A stretch of 64,000 nucleotides of DNA, from NCBI GenBank assembly GCA_016712275.1, contig JADJRI010000033.1:1-64000 (forward strand), written 5' to 3'. The notes under the pieces were generated by a model. That model searched no databases. It saw only the letters and a program-made list of their open reading frames with translations, and had not been told where the DNA came from. Below, piece after piece: positions 20,901 to 28,214 of this stretch; positions within the stretch are counted from its first letter, which is position 1; each line of letters begins with the position of its first letter. The position numbers and the translations under genes are program-made. The stretch comes from Planctomycetota bacterium. GTDB lineage: Bacteria; Planctomycetota; Phycisphaerae; UBA1845; UTPLA1.

Positions 20901-23862
20901 TGAGGAGCCGGTGGCTCTCGGCGACCGACTCGGGTGGCAATTCGGTGCGTTCGGCGACGAGACGGCGCACGAGATCGAGCGGCGTCGATGTCGCGGGCGC
21001 GCTCGCCTGCGTCGGGTGCGAATTCGCCGCACGATCGGCAATCACTTTGACAGATGCCTTGAGCCACGAGGCATCACCGCCGTCGGCAATGGGTGCGAGT
21101 TCGCAGGGATTGACGAAAAACTGCGGTTCGCGGTTCAGGTCGATCGGCCGCGTAAAGCGATCCTCAAAGAGAGCGCCTGTTTTCACCGGCGCGCCAATCG
21201 TGAATGCCGCTCCGAAGGCATCCAGCAATGGGGCGAGCGACGAACCGCCGGCGTCCGTCGAAACAACGGGAGCCTTCAGCAGGTCGCCAGCCAGGCCGGT
21301 GAGGATTTCACCGGGACCGACTTCGATGAGAAGATCGCAATCGGCCAGGCCATTCATCGCAGCTTCGATGAAGCGGACCGGGGAGGTGAGTTGCGTACAG
21401 AGCAGGGTGCGAATGTCGGTGTCGGCTTGAAGCGCTTTGCCGGTGATGGTTGAAACAACACGGTGCTTCAGCGGAACCAGCGGCATCTGATCAAGGTGTG
21501 TGCGCAGCGCGGGGCCGGCCGCGGCGACGAGACGCGAATGGAATGCATGCGAAACGGGAAGGCGCGTCGCGGTGGTGTCGTGTTTGCGGGCGATATCGAG
21601 GATGAGATCGACCGCTTCCGCAGGGCCGGATACCACGGTTTGCCGCGGCGAATTGAGTCCGGCGATGACGAGATTGGCCAGCGGCGAGCCGCCTTCGCGG
21701 GCGAGCAGGGTGATCGATTCATGCGCCGCAGCTTCCGCTATAAGCGATCGGACGACACGTTCGTCCGCGCGAATGCTCGCCATGGCGCCGGTGGGGCTGC
21801 CCAGTTCGGACATCGCGCGGCCGCGGGCACGGGAAAGTGCCAACAATGCGGCATCATCATAAGCGCCGGCCCACCGCAGCGCGGTGAGCTCGCCAAGCGA
21901 GTGGCCGACGGCGATGTCAGCCGTGATGCCGAGTGTGGCAAGGATGTTCATCGCGGCGGTGGAGGCCGTGGCGATGGCCGGCTGGGCGATGGCGGTGGAT
22001 GTGCCGTCGGCATCGAACGGGAGCGCGGCATTGTCGTACAGTTTATTTGCGGCATTGAAGCGACGTCGGATGGCGCCGCCGGTGAGATGGGCCGGCGAGC
22101 CCTGACCTGGGAACAGGAAGCCGATGCGCGGGGCGGCGAGTTTACGGGCCAGAAAGACGCCGCCCTTCGCTACGAGCGTTGGAGCGATCGGGGCTTTCAG
22201 CAGGTCAAGCAGGTCGGCCAGTCGCTCGGCAAGTTGAGCAGGCGAGGATGCCGTGACAGCGGCACGATACTCACCGTTCACGTCCAAATCGGCTGCGAGC
22301 TGCGCGGCTACATCCGTCAGTTCGGAGCGGGAAAGCCCGGAGGCGAATGTTGCAACGCGCTGGACCCTGGTTCGCAGCGTGTCGACATCGGCGGCCGCGA
22401 ATAAGAAGACCTCGGCGTCTTGCGAGGGAGTGCCGATCGAGTTGGCAATTCGGCGAACCGGTCGCGCGGCATTGACGGATTGAATGATGATATGGGTGTT
22501 GATTCCACCAAAACCCATAGCGCTGACGGCTGCACAGTTCGCATCGCTTGATGGCCACTCCTCGGCGCGCGGCAGGACGCGAAGCGCGGGCTTTGGGCCG
22601 CCCAATTCGGCGTGCGGCGTGAAACAACCCGTGGTGGGCGGCAGCGTGCGGTTGTGGACGGCCAGGGTTGCCTTGATAAAGCCCGCGATGCCCGCGGCGG
22701 CTTTGGTATGGCCGATGTTGGCTTTGATGGAGCCGAGTGCGGCGGGTGGCAGGGCAGAGCCCGCTTCGCGGCGTGCTTCAGAAAGTACGCGGAGCTCGGT
22801 GGCATCGCCGACAGCCGTGCCGGTGCCGTGCCCTTCAAAGTAGGAGATGCGATCCGCACCGAAGCCGGCCCTGCGATAGGCGCGGGCCAGTGCGATTTTT
22901 TGTCCTGCGACCTCGGGGCGGGTGATGCCGCCGCTGCCGTCCGACGAGACGCCCCATCCTCGAATGACTCCGTAGATTTGCCTGTCCTGCTTGATGGCGT
23001 CCCGCTCACGCATGAGCACGACAAAGCCGCAGCCTTCGCCGGGCCAGAAGCCGTTGGATCGGGCGTCGTACACGCGCATCATCTCGGGAGCCAGCGCGCC
23101 GGTTCGGGCGAAACCGACCAGCTCGAAAGGATCGAGACTCAGGTCGACGCCGCCGGCGAGTGCCACGGAGACGTCGCCATCCTTCAAGGCGGCACAAGCG
23201 TTGGTGACGGCAAGCAGCGAGGCGGCGCAGGCGCCATCGACGGTGTAGCCGCCGCCCTTGAGATCGAAATGGTTGCAGACACGGCCGGCAATTGTATTGG
23301 AAAGTCCGCCGGCGAGAGACTCCTCGCCCGGAATTGCGAAGGGTGACTTGTACGATTGCTCCAGCTTTTCAAGGAACGCGCTGCACTCGTCGTCGGACCA
23401 GCCCTTTTCTCGAAGTTCGCCATGGACGACGCGGCGGACGTACGGCCATCGCAGCCGAAGCGAATTGGCGCGGGAGAATTCACCGGTGAGGGTGTTGCCA
23501 AGAATGACGGCGGTCTCCTCGCGGTTCAGGCCCTCGGCTTCGGAAAATCCGGCATCGGCGAGTGCCGCACCGGCGACATCCAGCGCAAGCCAGTGGGCCA
23601 GATCGGCCGAGCGGTAGGTACTGCCGACAACTTTGTGGCGCAGTCGGTCGAATTCGTAGTCGCGAATCAGCGCCGCCTCGCTGGCATAGATCGAATCCGG
23701 AATGGATCGATCGACGCTGAAATAATCCTCAAGCCGAAGGCGCTGCGCGGGAATGCGTCGAAATGCGCGGCGCTGGGCCATCACATTTTCCCACAGTTCG
23801 CGCGGGGACCGGGCATCCGGGTAAATGCAGGCCATGCCGACAATGGCGATTCCCTGGTCCAT
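17995..23862 (-). CDS. Enediyne-type iterative type I polyketide synthase (PKSE-like)
   Basis: 1955 residues from MDQGIAIVGMACIYPDARSP; the ATG overlaps the E5 stop (TGATG). Domains in order: ketosynthase (1 to about 470; active Cys near 212 in VDGACAAS, His in EGHGTGTAVGD and KANIGHTKAAAG), acyltransferase (FPGQGS, GHSLGE, SHAFHS), acyl carrier protein (DLHLNSISVGQI), ketoreductase (ITGGGKGIAAE, YAVAND), dehydratase (RDHALHGEPLFPAVVGLEAM) and a C-terminal phosphopantetheinyl transferase (GCDIEPI, WAAMECIKKAG). That KS-AT-ACP-KR-DH-PPTase order, with an integrated PPTase, is the hallmark of enediyne PKSs. LTGEFSRANSLRLRWPYVRR and EDTLAGG-like EESLAGGLSNTIAGR in the KS also match that class rather than ordinary modular PKS. 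The frame is intact and all key catalytic residues appear present. Confidence 0.92.
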   Translation of the reverse strand: MDQGIAIVGMACIYPDARSPRELWENVMAQRRAFRRIPAQRLRLEDYFSVDRSIPDSIYASEAALIRDYEFDRLRHKVVGSTYRSADLAHWLALDVAGAALADAGFSEAEGLNREETAVILGNTLTGEFSRANSLRLRWPYVRRVVHGELREKGWSDDECSAFLEKLEQSYKSPFAIPGEESLAGGLSNTIAGRVCNHFDLKGGGYTVDGACAASLLAVTNACAALKDGDVSVALAGGVDLSLDPFELVGFARTGALAPEMMRVYDARSNGFWPGEGCGFVVLMRERDAIKQDRQIYGVIRGWGVSSDGSGGITRPEVAGQKIALARAYRRAGFGADRISYFEGHGTGTAVGDATELRVLSEARREAGSALPPAALGSIKANIGHTKAAAGIAGFIKATLAVHNRTLPPTTGCFTPHAELGGPKPALRVLPRAEEWPSSDANCAAVSAMGFGGINTHIIIQSVNAARPVRRIANSIGTPSQDAEVFLFAAADVDTLRTRVQRVATFASGLSRSELTDVAAQLAADLDVNGEYRAAVTASSPAQLAERLADLLDLLKAPIAPTLVAKGGVFLARKLAAPRIGFLFPGQGSPAHLTGGAIRRRFNAANKLYDNAALPFDADGTSTAIAQPAIATASTAAMNILATLGITADIAVGHSLGELTALRWAGAYDDAALLALSRARGRAMSELGSPTGAMASIRADERVVRSLIAEAAAHESITLLAREGGSPLANLVIAGLNSPRQTVVSGPAEAVDLILDIARKHDTTATRLPVSHAFHSRLVAAAGPALRTHLDQMPLVPLKHRVVSTITGKALQADTDIRTLLCTQLTSPVRFIEAAMNGLADCDLLIEVGPGEILTGLAGDLLKAPVVSTDAGGSSLAPLLDAFGAAFTIGAPVKTGALFEDRFTRPIDLNREPQFFVNPCELAPIADGGDASWLKASVKVIADRAANSHPTQASAPATSTPLDLVRRLVAERTELPPESVAESHRLLNDLHLNSISVGQIVADAARAMSLPNPASPTAYANSTVAELAAALESWAADAPRQSASPRAPRPVAGVEAWIRPMVVRHVERPFVVRRASHDFGNGWRVIAPSNHPLSKKLGEALACSASGGGIALCLPANPESGSVEPMLESAKAVLVDNASRFIVVQQNGGGAALARTLHLERPDIDVAVIDVPFNHPEAASWIVAEASHASGFMEAHYDAEGRRTIPSLQPLHVGAGTSNNWPIGKSDVLLITGGGKGIAAECAVFLARETGARIALVGRSDAAADTEVVTTLRRLSAAVVPHAYLRADVTNAADVARAVREAESSLGSITAIIHAAGLNEPCLLDALDGTAFRRTLKPKIDGLQNVLAAVDAEKLRLLISFGSIIGAAGMPGQADYAVANDWLAAATSQWHASHRHCRALTIDWSVWQSVGMGHRLGKVESLMHQGVTPIPTDEGLRVLAELLKSDTTADRVIVAGRFGSPPTLAARVEPLPLLRFVERPLVDIPNVELVVDAEISDTTDPYGRDHALHGEPLFPAVVGLEAMSQVAAALIGKVATPTIIEDVALLRPIVVPPGRSVALRIAALVRAENRVEVVLRTSATDFQTDHFRATFNFAAFDAAAAPEPLDIFLDSNGHSLIPLDRDADIYGPMLFHEGRFRRVQGYRSLMARHCLAEISPAERNDWFAAYLPATLLLGDPAARDAAIHAIQSCIPHMRLLPVSVERISRFADADSRARFIRAVELGRDGDIFTYDMQMLDEHGRVIEAWTKLKLKILEAIKHENGWNPALLGNFVQRRAAELLDAPALSTVLEEAPISDRAGRSEHAINMASGTLQTVTRRFDGKPETPGSRHIAAAHAGPLTFAIASDRRSGCDIEPIAKREDSAWQALIGSDGLSLLGLITGEKCECRDAAATRIWAAMECIKKAGLPAGGPLVLDSTTPDGWVLLRSGRARIATYVAQLRDKPQPLAVAILVGDAS

Positions 23863-24932
23863 CAGTCGGCGCCTCCGAGTGCGGTTTGCCCAATGGTGGA
23901 TGGCGCAAGGTGTGGCGCGTGTGTTGCTGAATTCCATGCCGTCGCCGGCGTTGGCCGAACGGGAAGCGCATGATCAGAATGTGTCGCGGGATGCGCATGC
24001 GCAACAGAGGGCGCGGAAATGGCAGGTGCGAGCAAGGCTGACGCTTCGCGGTCTGAAATCCGCGAAAGATACCAGAGATATGCGCCACGTGTTGCGGTCA
24101 CGATCGACAGCGCAAAGAAGAATCCGAATACGATGTGCGATGCCATCAGCAGGCCATAGATCGAGGCGACCGCGACGCCGAACGCGATCTGGCCGCGTTT
24201 GGTTGCGGGTGTCGTTGGCGGATCGGTGATCATGTAGAAGGTGAAGAGCAGAAATGCGACGCCGGTCATGGGGACCAATGCGGGGATCCATGCCGTGCCA
24301 AGGACAAAGTGCCGGGCCGTGGCCTGCAATGCGAACATGGTGAGCCATGTGGCGATCAGTGGAAGCCGATGGGTGAACCGCCAATTGAGAAAGGTGCCGG
24401 AGCAGATAATGATGGCCGGAAGAATCCAATCGCCGTATTTGCCGAGGTTTTCGGTGAACTGGTAGGGCTGGGCAATGCCGACCCAGGGAAAAAGCAGCAG
24501 AGTCACGGTAATGCCGAAGTTTGATGGATTCAGGAAGTGACGCATCCGATCGCCGCAGCGAATCTGCAACAAAGCCTTCGACCCGATGGCGACGGCGGCG
24601 GCGAATGCAACCGGCATCCAGCGATCGTTTGCATATAGCAACATGGAAACGGCCATGGCGGAGATATGCGCCGAAAGAATGAAGTCGATGAACTTCCGAA
24701 TGCCGCCGCCCATGAACCTCGGCGTTCGCCGATTGGATCGGGCGTCAATGACTTCGAGCAGGATTTCGAGGGAGTAGGCCGCGGACATGGCAACGAAGGG
24801 ATGTGCCCAAGCCGGCTCGAAACCGAGCAGGGTGTGCCCCAGAATATTGAGAATGGTGATCGCAGCAGCGAATCGTCGCAGTCCGCCGAGACGATCGGCC
24901 TGATACCATCGATCTTTTTGAGCTTGTGTCAT
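23862..24932 (-). CDS. Enediyne cassette membrane protein E5 (UnbU-like)
   Basis: 356 residues with about eight to ten hydrophobic segments (for example ILNILGHTLLGFEPAWAHPF, FIDFILSAHISAMAVSMLLY). HFLNPSNFGITVTLLLFPWV and VAFLLFTFYMITDPPTTP resemble the NqrB/RnfD-like core that UnbU proteins share. It has a His/Pro-rich C-terminal tail. Start ATG 24932 overlaps the E4 stop by four bases and the stop overlaps PKSE. UnbU is a conserved gene of enediyne clusters of unknown biochemical function, thought to act with PKSE at the membrane. Recognition is from topology, motif and position. Confidence 0.8.
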   Translation of the reverse strand: MTQAQKDRWYQADRLGGLRRFAAAITILNILGHTLLGFEPAWAHPFVAMSAAYSLEILLEVIDARSNRRTPRFMGGGIRKFIDFILSAHISAMAVSMLLYANDRWMPVAFAAAVAIGSKALLQIRCGDRMRHFLNPSNFGITVTLLLFPWVGIAQPYQFTENLGKYGDWILPAIIICSGTFLNWRFTHRLPLIATWLTMFALQATARHFVLGTAWIPALVPMTGVAFLLFTFYMITDPPTTPATKRGQIAFGVAVASIYGLLMASHIVFGFFFALSIVTATRGAYLWYLSRISDREASALLAPAISAPSVAHAHPATHSDHALPVRPTPATAWNSATHAPHLAPSTIGQTALGGAD

Positions 24933-26961
24933 GCCGCTTCGCCCCTCGTCGCTGCGCGCTGTTCTTCGAGAATGAGTGTGTGCCGGCCGGGCGTCAGGTC
25001 GAAACTCTGGGATTCGACGTGGTCGCCACTGCGCCAGCGAATTTCAACATTGAGTTTGGCTGTATGCGGAATATCTCCGAGGCCAATGTGAACGCTGTGG
25101 CTGCGCTTGCCTGAGTGGCCGTTGCCGCCGTCGACATAGGAGACGATTTTTTTGCCGGTTGGAAGCGTGACGATGGCCGTCGCGCCGATGGCGGCGCGGG
25201 TGGATAAGGGCTGCACGCGCCCGGCCGGTGTCGCATTCGTTGAATTCACATGCATCGATGCGGGGGCATCATGCGGCGTTCGGTCGTGGCGGTTCACTCC
25301 AGCGAACCGCAAGCGAGAGCGACGCATGCTGGTTTGTGGAATCGTTTCGAAAAAAGTAGGACGGCTCCCATTGGTTGGCGACGGCGAAATCGAGATCGCC
25401 GTCGCCATCGACATCGGCCGTGGTGATGCCGCGGCTGATTTGCGTGTCACCAAGCCCGAGGCTGGCGGCGAGATCGTAAAAGCGCCCGTCGGCGGCGCGC
25501 ACATAGAAGGGGTTGTGACCGTGCCCGCTCATTTCGTCGCCGGGTTGGTAGTTGGCCCATGCCGCGGGAAGGTGAACCATGAAATCGTTGCCCATGGCGA
25601 GTTCGTGAAGTTCCGGCCAGCGGTTTTTTTCACCGCGAATGAATCCGGTGGCCTGCAGCGCTTCGAGTGTTCCGTCATTATCGAAATCGCCGAAGCGTGT
25701 TTCCCAGCCCCAGCCGCTGCGCGACAAGCCGAGCGATTCGCTTTCGTCGCGATAGGGAGCGACTCCGGTTTTCATTTTCTCCGTTTCGCCGGTGCTGACA
25801 TAGGCGAAGTGACTTTCTTCAAGTGCGTATTCCTCGGCAATATTGCTGACAAAAATGTCGAGGAGGCCGTCCTCGTTGATGTCGCCGAAATCGACCGACA
25901 TGCCTTTGTACGAGTCGCGGCCGAGCACCTTGGAATTCGGCGTGGTGAAAGTCTTGACGCCGTCGAGCCTGGCGAAGCTGAGCTTGCCGGGGGTCGAGCG
26001 GTTGTGCATGAGGCGATCCGGGCCGAAGTCGTTGGCGAAGTAGAGTTCCGGAAGGGCGTCGCCATCCAGGTCGGCCGCGCCAATCCCGAGGGCCCAACCG
26101 CGATTGATTTGCTCATCAAACAAACCTTGGACTTCCTGAAAGTGAGCCGGCGGCGCGTCGGCGTTGATTGCCGGCTGCCAGAGGAAGATGTGTTTCTCGC
26201 CGCCATTGTACGCTCTGGACATCGAATCCTGCATGTGCTGAGGCTCGGTGGAATTGGGATTCAGGATGTCCGCGCCATCGGCAAAATAATTTCCGAAGAT
26301 CAGATCTGCATGTGTGTCGCCGTCGAGATCGGCAAAGGTCGCAGCATTGGTGAACCATCGCTCGAATTTGGGGGCGATTTCGACGGCGGAAAAGGCGTCT
26401 GCGGAAAGCGGTGCGGCTTTTCGGATGAAGGCGACCGGCGTGCGGCCCCAATAGTAAACAACGATATCAAGCAGACCGTCCTCATTGATATCGCCCGGCA
26501 AACAGCCCATAGGTGCCATCGTAACGGCATCATAAGGGGAGGCCGGTGGGTTTGAGTTCAAACGGCTTGAAACGGTCGCCGCTTCCCGGGACGGGTGAAA
26601 TAATCGCCATGTCGGTGCGAGGGTCGACATGGCAGAGATCATTTTCCAGGCCATCATTGTCGAGATCATTGATCGCGACCGCCGCACCGATGGAGGAAAT
26701 CCACGCGGCGAAATGGTCCATGTCGCGATGAACGGTTCGGATGGACTTCATTTCGACGCCGGGCATTTCAGGAAGGGGAATGCGAAAAAACGAGAATCGC
26801 GAAGCGAGGTCGGTTCGCTCGGCGTCGGCCAGCGTGGGCAGGCGTGCAAACCAGTAGAGAGCAACGATGACGCCGATTGCCGTAACGCGTTTCAGAGTTT
26901 GATTGTTGGCGTGTTTCACTTTCCCGTTCCCACGTCCGGCGGATGTATGTTTCCTACGCAC
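24929..26961 (-). CDS. Enediyne cassette protein E4 (UnbV: FG-GAP/VCBS repeats plus ASPIC/UnbV domain), two apparent frameshifts
   Basis: After removing one base from the G run 26536-26539 and one near 25305-25316, a single 676-residue protein results (2031 bases). It has an N-terminal membrane anchor (VTAIGVIVALYWFARLP), then about six Ca-binding VCBS-like repeats (DINEDGLLDIVVYY, DLDGDTHADLIFGNY, DLDGDALPELYFAND, DFDNDGTLEALQAT, DVDGDGDLDFAVAN). The C-terminal ASPIC/UnbV domain (AIGATAIVTLPTGKKIVSYV) follows. UnbV is a conserved enediyne gene. It overlaps E3 by 8 bases and E5 by 4. The indels do not affect the residues around them otherwise, so I read the gene as functional and mis-sequenced. 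Confidence 0.82.
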
Positions 26962-27973
26962 TCACCGGCGAAAAACAAGTTTGACGAGTTGTGCCGGATC
27001 CATAATGACTGACAACACTGTCCCGCACCAATTGCCGCCAATTTTCATACGTTGCGATGCGGGACGATTCGACACCGGTACTTGAAATTTTTTTCAGGCT
27101 TTCATCGGTTTTCATGGCAGCCGCCCTCGCCGAGCGACCGCAATACGTTTCGCAGGCCATTTCCGTGTGCGGCAGGATATTGCCCGCCCGCTCGCGCGCT
27201 TTGGCTGCGAAGGCCGCGCCCTGGGCCAGGTCGGCATCGGCGCCGGTGTCGGCGGCCGCATTGCGCAGCAACTCGAGTACGGTTTGATCGACACCGCCTG
27301 CGTACGTGCTGGCAAGGCCGATGCCGCTCCACAGATTGTGCTGCCGTTCGCGCGGGAATCGGCCGATCATGTCGACGATGTGCCCCGGTTGTGCTCCGGA
27401 TACAAACCAAAGCGAACGACCCAGTCCCTGATCGAATACCGGCAAGTGTTCCGTCGTGAGCCGCACCGGCGTCCTAAGTTGTTCGAACGAATCGCGCCAT
27501 TTGAAGAAACCTTCGTGGAACCCATAGCCGTCAATCACCAGCCAGCGATAGAAAGGATGCATCGATTGCATCGATCGCTCGACCCCGCGTCTCAGTTTGG
27601 CCAGTGCAAAGCCAACGCCGACGTGAATCATGTAAATGTGACGATCACCGGGGCCATGAAGGAACCGGGCGATGCGATCGCGACGCCAGGGCGTCAACAG
27701 ATCGAGCAGCGCAAGCGCCATGGCCGCACCCTCGTAAGCGAAACCGCGCAGGTCTGCGCCGATGCGATCGAGCTCAAACACCAATTCCGGCGACACATCG
27801 TTAGACAGCGCGCACCGGTAGCCCTCGACGAATGAATGGCCGACTTTCTCAAGATGTTCGCGTTGAGCCTGTGGGCAGGGTGGGAATCCGCGGCGCGCGA
27901 AGGTCGTTTCATTCGGCGAAATGCGAAAAATCCACCCGCGCAGAATTCCCATGACACTGCTCATGAAGGTCAC
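26954..27973 (-). CDS. Enediyne cassette protein E3 (UnbL / DUF1702)
   Basis: 339 residues. The DUF1702 signature is plain: HLEKVGHSFVEGYRCAL, RGFAYEGAAMALALLDLL, YMIHVGVGFALAKLRR, GRSLWFVSGAQPGHIVDMI and LWSGIGLASTYAGG. These proteins occur in enediyne clusters as UnbL/E3; their chemistry is unsettled. It is the first gene of the operon E3-E4-E5-E-E10, and a 241-base region separates it from the divergent MMPL gene. In-frame starts at 27973, 27964 and 27949 are possible. Confidence 0.88.
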   Translation of the reverse strand: MTFMSSVMGILRGWIFRISPNETTFARRGFPPCPQAQREHLEKVGHSFVEGYRCALSNDVSPELVFELDRIGADLRGFAYEGAAMALALLDLLTPWRRDRIARFLHGPGDRHIYMIHVGVGFALAKLRRGVERSMQSMHPFYRWLVIDGYGFHEGFFKWRDSFEQLRTPVRLTTEHLPVFDQGLGRSLWFVSGAQPGHIVDMIGRFPRERQHNLWSGIGLASTYAGGVDQTVLELLRNAAADTGADADLAQGAAFAAKARERAGNILPHTEMACETYCGRSARAAAMKTDESLKKISSTGVESSRIATYENWRQLVRDSVVSHYGSGTTRQTCFSPVSA

Positions 27974-28214
27974 CCGAAATGTAGACGGCGAACAAGGCCT
28001 CAGAGGCTATTCCAATTTGGAAAAAATCCGCCTTCATCCCCTATTCTGGAAAAGCGAACGCACCTCTGAATGGATATCGCCGATTATACCTCGTTTGCCG
28101 GTGCGCTCCAAGTAATTCGATGGGTTCGGCGAATACGGAAATACCCTTCGTTTCGGGGCTTGCGTGCGGTTATCATGTCGGTAGTTCGCATGTTTTGCGG
28201 ACTTTTCAACAGGA

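Noticed and set aside
21463..22404. Long plus-strand frames through the PKS gene (also 19591-20484 and 22612-23346)
   Set aside because: They are Gly/Arg-rich antisense shadows of a high-GC gene, with no start signals and no domains.
25152..26555. A 467-residue plus-strand frame antisense to UnbV
   Set aside because: The minus strand has the VCBS repeats and ASPIC domain; this frame is a mirror of those repeats.
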